DNA from: Patellaria atrata CBS 101060
Taxonomy: Eukaryota > Ascomycota > Dothideomycetes > Patellariales > Patellariaceae
Reading direction: 5' to 3'
Assembly (NCBI GenBank): GCA_010093705.1
Contig: MU006116.1
Span: 162,394 to 226,393, forward strand
Length of the DNA: 64,000 nucleotides
Position 1 is the first letter of the stretch. Every line of letters starts with the position of its first letter. Below the pieces are notes generated by a model. The model was not told the DNA's origin and did no database searches. It worked only from the letters and a program-made list of their open reading frames with translations. This document shows positions 11,644 to 23,325 of the stretch, piece by piece. The position numbers and the translations under genes were made by a program.

Positions 11644-13903
11644 GTCCAACAATCACAACTGCATCTTAATATCCAATCCCTTGTCCTATCAAACATAGAT
11701 ATACCGCCCCGAAAGAAAGACAAAGTTACCAAAGTCTCAACCTTATCAACGACGAAGGAAGAAACAGCATCCTCGTCCGACATCCTTCCTCTGTTATCCT
11801 CCTTGCTCCCCGGTAACGATAGCGAACCTCCCTCCCTTGGATTTCTCGACGGGTCAATCGGAGTCCAAGCTCTCCTAGCATCACCGTATATAAAACGTTT
11901 CAACCAAAAGTTTAAAAAGACAACAGGCCACGACGCTGCCAAAGTGGTCGTAGGGCTGCAGGCCGCACACGCGGCATATCGATATGTACCGACCGTGATA
12001 TCGCAACTGAAGCAGTACAGAACCGTCTCACGGACTGTTAGTATCTGGGATGCCGTCGCGGAGGACTTTTTAGAGTGGGTTGCAAATCGTGGGGATAATA
12101 AAAACTTAAGTCATGCCGAGATAGAAGAACCGCCGGGTTATCGAGGGCGATCCCAGGATATATCACCCGATGACCAAGAAGAAGACGCAGAAAAGACGCT
12201 GGAGCCTTACATAGTTAAATGGAAAGCCTCGACGGTACCGGAATGGTTCTGGTGTCAAGGACGGTTCTTCCTACTCGAGTCACCGGACGAAGAAGACAAA
12301 ATCAAGCCGAGTGTAGTGGGTAACAGCGAGAAGCCAATTCTGGATCTTGTTAACCACTGCAAAGCAGTTTCAAGCCGACATAAGCGACCATGGGTTGTGG
12401 TGCGAGATAACGAGTGTAACGGGAAACTGGTCACGAAGCGATCGATTGAAACAATTGATCTGGATCCCCAAGTACATGAAGAAATCATGCAAGACTTGGA
12501 AGTCTATTTTGATGCTAAAACACGTGCGTACTACACGGCGAACGGCATACCCTATCGGCGCGGTATTCTGCTTTATGGACCTCCTGGCACAGGCAAGACT
12601 TCATTGTCCAAGGCGATTGCTGGACACTTCGGCCTTGGGCTTCACATCTTGGACCTCAACACGCTGACGGACGAGAAGGCTTTTCCAGAACTTCGAGAAA
12701 TTACCGCACAAATACGTGGTATTGTTAGAAGATATTGACTCCGCTGGTATTCAGCGTGGAAACATGAATAAGAATCCCGAAAGTCCCCAGAAGGTAAGGT
12801 AAAGGGAAGAGCATTCAAGGAGTCGACCGACCTGTAAATCAACTAACAGCCGACACCGCAACGGGGCCGGAGGCGAAATTCGAAAACCTGATTCTCGTAG
12901 CGACGCTACTCTCCGGTTTATTGAACGCGATAGGTGGGCTCACGGCTAGGGACGGTCGCCTGTTGATCATGACGACTAACATGATGACTCACTTAGACCC
13001 TACGCTGATCCGAGAAGGCCGTATAGACAAGAAGTACTTCATGGGCTACAGCACCAAAGTCACCGCTACTATTACCTTAAAGCGACTATTTGGCACAGAC
13101 CCTTGTTGCAAGCACTCGGTGAAGGAAATTGAGAACCTTTCGAAAAATTTTGGCAAGAAGGTGCCTGAAGGTAAGTTCACCGCTGCCGAAATCCAAGCCT
13201 ACTGCATGGAGTGCGGCGACAACCGGAAAAGGCGATGAAGGATTTGGGGGGATGGGCTAGGAAGAGGAGAGAGAAGCCACAAGTTGAGTTCACAGCAGAG
13301 GACATGGCTAACTTTTGTAATCGTCATAACGGAAATTCGGACAACGAATATTGCGAAGATGATGGCGACGAAGACGAATATGAGGAGGGGGATTATGGCG
13401 AGGATCCTGATAAGAGTTATATGGACTCTTAACGGTGACGATTGGCACACCGGTAGACCTATAGAGGATGAGTACGAAGACATGCGTGACACCTTCGCGG
13501 TCAACGCCACGGATCAGGACGTTGACTCTCAAGAAGATGATGACGAGCATTGGTCCACCGCGGAAGAATATCTTTCCGAGCGCGAGGCTGATAACCACGT
13601 CGAGAGGAAGTCCCCAGTGAGTCTCTCGTCCTCACTCAAGGCGATAGCTAACCCTATCCATCCAGCTGCTCTCGAAATTCTTGATCCCGTCCTCGCGGTT
13701 CCTGGCGCGAGACATCTGAACTCTCCGCAGCCGATCCTTCTCCTACACCTAGTCCACCTTTGAGGTCGGTATCCCCTCGACCGATGGAAGACACGGAAGA
13801 GATAAAAGCTTTGACCCTCATCCACGACCCCGAAGAAGAAGAGACTGGTTACCTCTCGAGTTTGTTGAACTCTTTAGGATCTGTCGGGCTGGTTGGAAAC
13901 TGA
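11644..13903 (+). pseudogene. Decayed BCS1-like AAA ATPase
   Basis: The region encodes a recognisable BCS1-type AAA protein, but in several frames. The N-terminal part (to about 12690) has the BCS1_N-like segment and the P-loop GPPGTGKT at 12578-12601. The Walker B stretch VVLLEDIDSA at 12716-12745 is in another frame, where the text FEKLPHKYVVLLEDIDSA is what the family expects. The sensor part LSGLLNAIGG and LIMTTN (12912-12978) cannot be reached with a canonical in-phase splice from the exon ending at 12793. Further frame changes lie near 13205, 13430 and 13690, after which an acidic tail runs to 13903. No in-frame ATG precedes the N-terminal part. Intact relatives of mitochondrial Bcs1 insert the Rieske protein or, in fungal expansions, have unknown roles. 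At least four breaks make this a relatively young pseudogene; sequencing indels are the alternative. Confidence 0.78.
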
Positions 13904-14420
13904 ATCTGATGTAGACAATATAGTCCCTGAACTATCGGTTGGGTAAGTATAAATAACAAACTTTGAACAGATAATGGTCTTGATAGTGAGAATGTAAAAG
14001 AAGGAAGTATTTATCGAAAAGGTGGCCGAATGATGTTGTGAGGTGGATAGAGAGATTCTCATGGTCTGAGGTAAGTGGATTTTTGGACATCATCTGCATG
14101 ATGTAATATGGAATGTCGGGTAGAAAGGTAGACTTTTGATAAAGGTATGCAAGTTCGTGAAACAACTGTTGCGTAAACATTGACATACCTCACCATCACA
14201 GGATGCAAATAGAGGATCGACGCGAAGACTCCGCTTGCGGGTCATGTTTCAATCGAATCATATAATACAGTCGTATTATAGGGTTCCCCCCTTTTTTATG
14301 TCTAACACAATATATGCATCGTCATCTACACCATACATGTCGTCATCGTCGTCAAAATACCCATAAAGATCCATACGTACCCACAACCCCTGAAAATGCG
14401 ATCTGGTATCAAGTCATACA
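13904..14420. other. Intergenic between BCS1-like remnant and M43 protease
   Basis: This is AT-rich non-coding sequence, including the 3' flank of the metalloprotease gene. I see nothing else in it. Confidence 0.5.
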
Positions 14421-15470
14421 TTACATATTAACGGGGCTCTTCTTCCTCAGCTGGCGACTCCTCTTCACATCTCTCTTTCCTTTTGCCTTCATGCCCCACT
14501 CGGCTCGGAAGGAGTCGAACATGTTGTGCATCCTCTTGTGTTGCTTAGGAGTGAACTCCTCGTAGCACGCATCGTACGAGTAGTCCATGTAGTTATGGAT
14601 GGGATCCAGACCGGCCGCATCGGGGCAAGAATCACGGCCGACTGGGCATCCACGCGTCGCGCTCAATTGCTGAGGAGTATCGGAGATGATGTCCCCAACA
14701 CCGTCGCAGCTGTTACCCTGGAAGGTATGCAGGAGACCGAACCAGTGACCGACCTCGTGAGTAAGAGTCTTGCCCAGGTTATAGTTCGTAGCGTTGCCGC
14801 CGGGAACTGAGGAGAAAAGGATACTGCAGCCGTCATAATAAAAGTCCTCCGTCTGCTCGCCCACGAAAGTTGGGAAGTAGCAGTACTGTGAGTAGGTGAT
14901 TAGCACATTTTGGATTGAGATGGCACGACCGAGTATGACGTACTCCTAAGTTACCACCAATTTGCTTTTGAAAGTAGACGTTTAGGGCCTTGTAATCTCC
15001 TTTTCGAAGCGCAATCTTCATGTCAAGCTCAGCTGAATCAACAGACCAATTTCCGTTGATGGTGCGGTCTGTTCCCTTCAGATCAAACTGGAAGCCGTAA
15101 GGAGCGTACTCCTCGTTCAGAACGGCTATCTGGTCCGCAAGTTGTTGGTCCTTGACTCACAGTCAGTGATCTGCACGAGCTCCATTTTCACGATCATATT
15201 ACATACGGTGACGTATCCATCGGCGAGGTTAGTGCTGGCCGCAACAACATGGAAGTAAGTATCGATAACCACCGGGTCTTCGGCAGCAGCAAAAACTCTA
15301 GCACTAGAAGCATCCTGTTCATCAGTAGCTACACCCTGCAGCATGGACATGTATTCCTCTGAAGGTGCGGTTCCACATCCGAAACTTCTATCCACTTGAC
15401 TCCGAGGAAGCATATGAGAAGGGAAAGCTCGGGAGAGAGCGCCTAAGCTGAGGACAAGTGCTACACGCAT
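14421..15470 (-). CDS. Secreted M43 (pappalysin-type) metalloprotease
   Basis: Three exons (15470-15207, 15150-14944, 14885-14421) with 56- and 58-bp introns, all phase 0, give 311 residues. A signal peptide covers about the first 16 residues ([16 protein letters not shown]). The zinc site is the extended metzincin motif [11 protein letters not shown] with His200, Glu201, His204 and His210, followed by the Met-turn HNYMDYS. Cysteines around the active site match the MEP1/pappalysin family of secreted fungal metalloproteases used for extracellular protein breakdown or host interaction. The last 25 or so residues are strongly basic ([17 protein letters not shown]) and extend beyond the usual end of the family domain. 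They contain dibasic sites that a Kex2-type protease could cut. Confidence 0.94.
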
Positions 15471-17108
15471 ATTGAAGTGAAGGATGTAAAAGTTCTTAAC
15501 GAATGAATGTATGACGACTGAACTTGAGCTTGCCGGTGAAGAGACAAGATTGGAAATAAAGTAGAGAAAGGTGGGATTTAAGTACTGACGTTCAATAGAT
15601 AGAAGATCTGCAGTTGCTGTGCAATAGGATAGCACTGACCAATCATGCTTGACATTAGGCCAGGCAAGACGGGGAAGGCGAGCTGGGATGTTGGGATAGC
15701 CCAGGGGGAAGTAAATTAATAGATCATCAAGTTCCAGATGCGCTGAAGTATGTCAGGCATAGACTACCTGACAGGTCCTAGACACGAAACAAAGCAAAAG
15801 GGGAACACAAAACTTACTGGCTACAGTGACTTCTTTAGAGCTTACTCCGCCATGTTACTGATGTTAGCCTATATAAAGCCCCTCTGGGACTTCTACTCCT
15901 CGGTGGAACCGCCGGGGGGGGAAATGGGGAGGCAAACGGATAAGGGGATCGATCACCTTGAACGATTGGAGCCCTGCATAATCTTGGCGAAGCAAGAGTG
16001 TAGGGAAGCGTATGCTTGGAAGTGCTTGAATAAAAATGTACGGGTTGGTGACTTGGGTGTAAGAGTTGGTGCAAGTTTCAGTAGTCGGGAGCTGAGATGA
16101 AGAAAGTTCGCAGTGAGAGGAATGTGAGTGGAGAGATGAGATGAGAGATGCCGGGAAATCGCCGGGGAAAATGCTTCTAATGCTTCGCCCCGGCGGTGAT
16201 GGCGAACCCGCAAAGAACTTTAGAACTCAGGCATTACCGACCAATCCCTAAATGGCAGGCGGCAAGAGATGTACCGTACTAATATGATCCTTCCATTATC
16301 GTATCAAACGGTTATCTCGATAAATGGCAAAAAGACGAGTTTACCTTGGTTTTAGGAACCAGATCTATTGCCGCCACCCAAGGTGTTCTGTACTCCGTAA
16401 GGTAGTTCTATTCTGTCCTACGAGTCTGGGACCATGATGTTTGCCTCCCAACTTCTTTAATTCGATCCGTTGTCCGACCGAAAGCATCTCACAGGTTTGA
16501 TATTCGTGGGAATCTTATTATTAGTCTGTTTTCCATCTTTCTCAAGCTTAGAACTAGAGAATCTTGGGCGATGATCACCTTCCCGCTGTCCACGAGCTGG
16601 TTTGAAACGGCTGTTTTGCACTATGGCATCGGGGCGCAGTAATAAGACCTATCTATACGGAGTAAGGTAGTTCTATCTTCTTTACGGAATAGTAATACAG
16701 TCTCGTGTCCAAGGTCCAGATATATTGCGATTGTCGTTTCTGTAACATCGGTTGCATGTCTTTTTCCCAGAACAGTGGAAGAGGACGAGGATAGATCCTT
16801 CTCTACCTTTACTCTCCAAAGTACCTTTTACTTCTACCAACCGGAAAAGTTTCTTCTCCTTGACCGACTGGAACCGAGGCACGCGTATCCTCCATCCTCG
16901 TAGAGTCTGCCTCGTAGAGTCTGCGGTACCCCGCCGCCGCTCAATAATAATAATAACAATGATCATAATAATGATAGTCTCATTGTTGGCCATTAATAAT
17001 CAACTGATATTGTTCCCGAATTTGGAATCAAGAAATAGGATCCGACAAAAAGACCGGTCGTGTGTATGCCTGATCCCCCCCTTGGCCACTGTTGGTATGG
17101 CAGTAGAT

Positions 17109-17135
17109 GCTGAGGCTGAGGCTGAGGCTGAGGCT
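17109..17135 (+). repeat. GAGGCT hexanucleotide repeat
   Basis: About four tandem GAGGCT units are followed by degenerate copies and a stop. Read on the plus strand they give an Ala-Glu repeat ending in DAEA. No convincing gene surrounds it. Confidence 0.7.
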
Positions 17136-19464
17136 AAGACTTCGGCAGAGCCAGACGCAGAGGCTTAGGTTCTTGAACTTTTCGAACCCTATTGTATCAC
17201 CTTTCAAACTTCATCAACTTCATCTTTATCCCATCTTCGTATCAGTTCTATCTTAACCTTCATTTTAGAGGCGTATGAACGGCACGGTTGAGCGCTTGGA
17301 AAGGACATGCATTTGAAAGCCGCTTGAACGGTTATTACCAACTCTTTATGGCCCTGCTCGGACTACTTCATGGACCGTCATAGGCATATCACCAAGTCAA
17401 CCATGCCGCAATCCTCCCAGCATATCAAAACCCGGAATCGTCCATCGTTAGATGTCAAGTTCTCGCTTTCGCTGATCGCTTGCTACAATCAAGAGTGGTT
17501 CGAAAGAAGCGAAGTAGACCTGAAGCATCTATCAGTAAACCTAGAATCATTTGAAAGGAACTAGTATCAGCGAGACTCTGCGGTTACTTCTCTGTTACTA
17601 ATCTCCTTGCTTGCTGCTTCATTCGATCAAATCCATCTCCATCTCAATCGACCATAACACTACCTTATTCCCGTCGGCTTTGGACAATATTCCCTTTATC
17701 CTCAGGTTAGAGGATATCCCAGTAACGCAGAAATTACTGAGTGTGTTAAACGTCTTAAGGTCTGTTATTCGCGGAGTTCGACTTGAAACCTGACGAGACA
17801 TTCTACAGACAACAGAGGTAGGCTACTGGGCGTAGTTATACGTTATTATTTCTTACTCCTTTAGCAAATCCTCATCGTATTATCTTTTCACGTTTATGGG
17901 TGATGGTATGGATCTCTAGCCGCTTCGGTCGTTTCTCCGTGATCTACTTGGGATCCCGTATTCATATCCAACTCTTTTCTGCTTCTAGAACTCCAGTCAA
18001 TCGATTTAGATATAACGATATCTATTGGGTGTAATGATGGAACTATTAAATCTGACAACTGTATATCAACTTACAGTGTCTCGTAGAAGATAGCTTTTCA
18101 GTTATTGTAATGATAATTTTAAGCGTGCGGTGGGTGAAGGAGCACCCGAGAGGGGAGGATAGGGATGCAAGAGGATTTATAAGTTATCCTATGTACTCTT
18201 ACATCTCTGCACTACACCACTAAGAGATTTCCTGGCACAGTACCCCACTTCCCATGTTACTGTACAGTCGGGACATCAGGGTAGTATCGACCTTCAATGT
18301 ACAATTGTACGTCAGCGAGTGTGGTGAGGATAGAGAGGAAACATCATCGATTCTCAATGAGCTGTTATAATATATACATTCTGTGCTGATAAATAGGAAT
18401 GCAGAGACCTTTTAACCTCCTTCCACATTCCCTTAAAAAATCGCTTCCATTACTATAGTCAGTGCTTCACGCCTGAAAGCTTAATTGATCGGACGCTAGA
18501 AGGCATGATAAAGGTATTACTTAATCCCCGACATCTTCAACTAGCTAAACATCATTAAATAGGAAGCTGATGATCCTTTTATGCTATACTATATAGACTC
18601 TACCTTGTGCAATCCGATCCCCGAATACAAAGGAACGACGTCCTTCCACCAACCGGCACGCATTTAGAAACTAAACAAGACCACGGCAACAATAAATCGG
18701 TATGACTGAATAGAGTCTACTGACTAGAACTTTAGTCTTAAACCACGGTTTTTGTTCGCCTTGCAAAGCACCTTCGTCACCCTCGAAATAGGACTACCAT
18801 GGCGCCTTCTCCACCCGTTATATTTCTATATTTCATCCGATTTCTTCCCAACCCGAGGAACAGGATGCAATACATCACTGGAAATCGTGTAGTAATACGT
18901 TGTTATCGCTCCCAAGGATACATCGGGGCTTCAGGGGCTCGTCTAAGATTCTACGAGCGTTTATAACACCCACTTTGAGCGAGAGGGCGAGAAGGTCGCC
19001 GCGTCGGTCTGGCGCACAGTAGTGGAAGAAAGATTAAGAAAACAGCCTGAAGAATTGAGTCAGTATCATCTGCTCTTTTATTATCGTACATTTTACGGAA
19101 GCGCCATCCCCGTAGCCATTATGCCAAGAACAATCTCCTCCCAGGGTCAAGCTTAAAGGCGAAACAGGTATTCCCAAAAGGGAACGAATGGTTGTGGTAG
19201 AGCTTGCTTCCCCGCAACATACTCTACATCCTAGCTCATCAGGTTAGCAAAATCCGGGGTAAAATATTTCTCCATCCTTTCAAGCTCTCTTAAGCTCCTA
19301 GGTGCTCCATGTCCATCCGAATACGAACAATGTCATGTTTGTTAGCTTAGCCAGGATCTCTGATCAAGATTATGTTCATTCCCGATTGACACTTCTCCAG
19401 GTAGATTTATGAGATGTCATCAAACCCCGCTCATTGAGCCGTCACGGTTATGGCAGTTGAAGGA

Positions 19465-19470
19465 TATAAA
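19465..19470 (+). promoter_or_regulatory. TATA box of the GH5 gene
   Basis: A perfect TATAAA within GGATATAAAGG lies 74 bp upstream of the ATG at 19544. Confidence 0.6.
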
Positions 19471-19543
19471 GGAACCGGAATAGTAGATCACGACATGATT
19501 CAGATTCAACAGACGACCAAGGTTTTCGTGGCCGTTCACAAAG

Positions 19544-20891
19544 ATGGTTTTCAAGACTCTGTTCATGGCTGCTATGGCCGCATTTCCAGTCCTTACCTCC
19601 GCTTTCCCGAATACACCATTCAATACATCGGGCCGTTGGGTTCTCGATTCTAGAGGTGCTAATTTTACCTATATCGGGGTGAATTGGCCTGGTGCTGGCG
19701 AAGTCATGATCCCCGAAGGTCTACAGTATCAATCTGTCTCTTCTATCGTCAGTAAGATAAAGAGTCTAAATATGAACTCCATTCGATTGACATTTGCAAT
19801 CGAGATGTTGGATGATATCATTGACAGGGGCGGAGATGTCACCTTACAGAATGCTTTTAATAAAGCCCTTGGGAATACCAATGGGCCTAAAGTTTTACAA
19901 CAAGTCATTAGCAAGAATCCAAGTTTCACCGCGAGCACAACGAGGTTACAGGTCTTTGATGCGATAGCTGCGGAATGCGCGAAGCAAAGCATTTACGTTC
20001 ATCTCGATAACCATATGTCGAAAGGTGCTTGGTGTTGCAACACTGGTGATGGAAATTCCTGGTTTGGTGATACATACTTCAACACCAACAATTGGAAGAG
20101 AGGTCTACAGTATATAGCGGATCATGTTTGTCTTTGCTTTCTTTGGATTCGACTAAATTCCTCCATTTCATTTAAGCTAATCATCCATTGCAGGGGAAAG
20201 CATGGCCCAACCTCATCAGTATTGGCTTAAGAAACGAATTTCGAAAACCTTCCAACGCTGGCTCCTCATTACCATATAACTGGGCCACTTGGTACACCCA
20301 AGTGATTTCAGCTGCGGATACGGTGAACAAAGCTAATCCTGATATTCTCATCTTCCTCTCCGGCCTAGACTTTGACACCACACTATCCCCTATTCCCGGT
20401 GCCTCTGACCTTGGCAATGGTCAAAGGTTCCAGAAGTCATCATTCAGCTATGCCAACAAGCTAGTCCTCGAGTTACACAACTATCAAAACAGCGCAACGA
20501 ATTGCGATAGCATCAAGAATGGTTTATGGAATAACGGATTTAAAGCGTTGGATAAGTCCGCTGTTAATCAAATGCCTGTTGTCCTTACCGAGTTTGGCTA
20601 TTCCCAAACGGACAATAGTGTTAATAGCGTTTATGCGAAGTGTTTGGCTCAGTACATGCCAAGTTTGGATGCTGGGTGGATGTACTGGGTTTTGGCTGGA
20701 AGCTATTATATTCGAAGTGGAACTCAAGACTTTGATGAAGCATGGGGTGAGTAACGATTACATTTTATTTTAGTCTTCATTATATACTTACACAAGTCCC
20801 AGGACTTCTGAAAAAAGATTGGTCGGGATGGAGGAGCCAAAGTTCGGTAGACAATGGTGTTGCCGCTATGGTGAGGGCGTCTCTAGCTTGA
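19544..20891 (+). CDS. Secreted glycoside hydrolase family 5 enzyme
   Basis: Three exons (19544-20125, 20194-20746, 20803-20891) give 407 residues. The N-terminus is a signal peptide (MVFKTLFMAAMAAFPVLTSA), followed by the family-typical YIGVNWPGAGEVMIPEGL. The acid/base Glu209 lies in the strand-4 motif ISIGLRNEF, and the nucleophile Glu327 in VVLTEFGYS. The segment VHLDNHMSKGAWCCN is shared with fungal GH5 cellulase-like proteins. The enzyme should hydrolyse beta-linked glucans or mannans outside the cell; the subfamily and substrate cannot be settled by eye. The last small exon, after donor GTGAGT at 20747, encodes the C-terminal LLKKDWSGWRS and stop. No carbohydrate-binding module is attached. 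Confidence 0.94.
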
Positions 20892-21599
20892 ACCAACCCG
20901 ACTTGGACTCTGTCGCTATATAGACGCATTGTGAGAAGCCCTTTTCATATTAAACATATTCTGTTATTATTGACTGACGAATATTGTATTATAAATTGGT
21001 AGAAAAGCATGATCCTTTGCTCATCTACGGCTAGACACATCCAAGCTGAGGATTATACGATCACGAGTCCTACGTATTAAGATGAAGCTTCTCGTTACTA
21101 CTTTATCCGTCAACACATGTTCTTTACTTGCGATCATTAGAGTCGAACGGTGATTCTACCAGTAGCATTCTTTAACCCAAAGATGTCAAATTTTTAAATT
21201 CAAGAACTCATTTAGCAGGGAAGGCAGAGCACATGACGGATTTATACGTTCCTCTTTCATATCCTCTAAATGAAGACGATGTCATTATTACATTAGTCTT
21301 GTAGCGATATGCTGAACAGACTTATACACCTATCACGGTTTCTTCGGCAGCGCCGATACCAAGCATATCATGGGCCATCTGGTGCTAATGATGGAATGTT
21401 CAAATGGGAGCCTGAGGCTATGACATACCTTAATGTCTGTGTCGTTGAGGAGGAATTTGAGAGATTTGAGTTGACTTCAACGCGTGTGTAACTTAAAACC
21501 GCACCACAGCTCCTGCGACATAAAGAAAGAAGATATATCAATGCGGGATATCCGAAGAAACCCGGGTTCTGGTACTAATTGCAGACCACTCACTCATAC
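20892..21599. other. Intergenic
   Basis: This is the 3' flank of the GH5 gene and AT-rich spacer. I see no gene. Confidence 0.5.
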
Positions 21600-22060
21600 C
21601 CATCTCCTCAACCAAAGGTAACGACTCTAGATGCTCTCTGTCTTCGACAACTTCGCAAACGGATGGTTATGCCCTGACCGGTGCTCTGGCATCCAATCCA
21701 GTGATATCGTAACCGTGTTCGGTCTCGGTCCGTTTGGCTTGCTCTGGGTTTATGTTTTGCGCGCCTTCACGGCGCTTCTAAAATCTACAGCATCGAAAGC
21801 CTTCTTTGTAATCTCCGAAAAGCCCTGCCCAACCGGCGATATTCCGATCGGCTCCACGAAGGTGTCTATTTCGGAACAAATGCTGAAGCTCGAGTCCGCT
21901 AGAACAAGCAAAGCCGCTGCAACCGCGTCTGTTACGAATGCGTCAACATGGATCTCAAACGAGAGTAGAGATACGGTCTTAAATAGAGCGATCCACTAAT
22001 CCCCTTCAACGACATTCGGGTTAGGGACCGTCGTGGAGATCAATAAATCTGAGCTCTGGA
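21600..22060 (+). pseudogene. Fragment of a zinc-type alcohol dehydrogenase (MDR)
   Basis: The frame at 21631-21999 contains SGIQSSDIVTVFGLGPFGLL, which looks like the start of the Rossmann domain of medium-chain dehydrogenases (usual form GDTVAVFGAGPVGLL). Further on it has IPIGSTKVSISEQMLKLE and VLNRAIH, which resemble the following part of fungal glutathione-independent formaldehyde or alcohol dehydrogenases. The catalytic zinc domain, expected upstream, is absent, as is the C-terminus, and the cofactor strand is poorly preserved. I read it as an old broken host gene. The resemblance is by motif only and could be tested by a translated search. Confidence 0.42.
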
Positions 22061-22721
22061 CCAAAGCTAAACTATGCACAGCGTGTTGGTGAACCTAAAC
22101 CGGCCCTACCGTAGCTCGAATTGACCACCAGTTGCCGCACGAGGCGAGGGTTTGTAGCGAGTGTCGTTGGCACTGGAATGTATAAAAGGTTTGATTAGAA
22201 GCTGAAGACGAAAGCTGTTATCAAAGTTCCATGATATAATGAGGATGAGGAAGAAACACTTGATAATGTAGTAGAAGTCAGCGCGAGGTCAACCGTTCAG
22301 GGATAGGCGATAGATGGCGTCGTCCACTTGCAAGATAAGGGATTTTCTTCAAGACATCCTTGTTTCTGATATCACACATTAACACTCAATCCTTGTTTAG
22401 ACACCTATCACCCCCTAGAATACGCGCTACCTACACGGACCCCTTTAGGTGTTATAAAATTCACCAAGGGAAAGAAATCAAACTGAAGGCTCTCAAAATA
22501 TCCATATCTATTGCTTTAGGCGTAAAGAGGGTGTCCAGTCGCCACTGTTCTTATATCACATCAATTAGACCAAATAACTACCACCCTAAACTATCCTCAA
22601 TCAAGCCAGCCCTAGAAACTCCTACAGCGGGACGATCCTACAAACTTGCGGGATAGTCGTGCGATCGCCTGAGAAACAGAATTTATCAATCCCCTCCTTT
22701 TCCCATTAATCCTCAAGGCCA
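22061..22721. other. Intergenic
   Basis: Spacer between the ADH fragment and the 3' end of the FPTG-repeat gene; nothing recognised. Confidence 0.5.
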
Positions 22722-23201
22722 CTACATAGTCGGTGAAGGTGCGGGAAAAGATGGTGCCGGTCCGCTCGGAAAACCCGGGAAGGGCCCCGTAGGGAAGGGG
22801 CCTGTAGGGAAAGGCCCGGTTGGGAATGGACCAGTCGGGAACGGACCGGTTGGGAATCCTCCAGTGGGGAAACCTGGGAATGGACCAGTCGGGAATGGAC
22901 CGGTTGGAAATCCACCAGTCGGGAAACCCGGGAAAGGACCGGTTGGGAATGGACCGGTAGGAAATCCGCCTGTTGGGAACGGTCCCGTGGGGAATGGTCC
23001 AGTTGGGAAGGGACCAGTTGGGAAGGGACCAGTTGGGAATGGAGGAAGGCTGGTAGGGGCTTGTGGCATAGGTGCCGCGGCAGCAAAACTATAACCTGGT
23101 TAGTGTCTGAAAACAACAGTACCTTTAGTATGGTAGAGAAAGAGTGGCACGTACCTAGCAACAGTGGCGACAACGGCCACGAGAGCTGATTTGAGTTGCA
23201 T
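22722..23201 (-). CDS. Secreted FPTG-repeat protein
   Basis: Two exons, 23201-23155 and 23088-22722, joined by a 66-bp intron (GTACGT...TATAG, phase 2), give 137 residues. Exon 1 plus the first residues of exon 2 form a signal peptide (MQLKSALVAVVATVA then SFAAAAP). Nearly all the rest is a tandem array: about sixteen FPTG units, mostly as PFPTG, with GFPTG and PFPGFPTG variants, ending in a Ser/Pro tail. There are no cysteines, charged residues or Kex2 sites in the array. I know no family for it. Its composition recalls structural, elastin-like or cell-wall proteins, with many prolines, threonines for O-mannosylation and regular aromatics. A canonical TATA box lies upstream. The first ATG of exon 2 would lack the signal peptide, which favours the spliced model. 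Confidence 0.77.
22775..23049. repeat. 15-bp coding minisatellite
   Basis: Tandem 15-bp units (plus-strand consensus about GGGAATGGACCGGTT) encode the PFPTG array on the minus strand. Units are diverged at third positions, so the array is not a very recent expansion. Because the unit length is a multiple of three, an antisense frame is open as well. Confidence 0.85.
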
Positions 23202-23317
23202 TGTAATGAGGATATACAGAAATTTTAGCGATAGACGGCTTTGAAATGAACACTGCTGGAATGAGTAGTAAAAACTCGTTGTGATGGCGTCTCCCGAGGA
23301 AGGGGGAAGTCTACACT

Positions 23318-23325
23318 CTTTTATA
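23318..23325 (-). promoter_or_regulatory. TATA box of the FPTG-repeat gene
   Basis: On the minus strand the sequence is GATATAAAAGAG, 117 bp upstream of the ATG at 23201. It supports the two-exon model and a well-expressed gene. Confidence 0.55.

Larger units (their letters stand above)
15471..19543. other. 4-kb gene-free interval
   Basis: Only short overlapping frames without codon bias or family motifs are present. A plus-strand CTATATAAAGC box at about 15868, a GAGGCT hexamer repeat at 17109-17135 and the GH5 promoter are the only features I can name. It is long for a fungal intergenic region. Confidence 0.5.

Noticed and set aside
17100-17168. Ala-Glu repeat resembling spacers of pheromone precursors
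   Set aside because: No Kex2 sites, no pheromone-like peptide and no signal peptide in frame; it is a hexanucleotide repeat ending in a stop.
22864-23094. Plus-strand frame of 76 residues with GNGPVG repeats
   Set aside because: It is the antisense shadow of the FPTG array; a 15-bp unit keeps several frames open.
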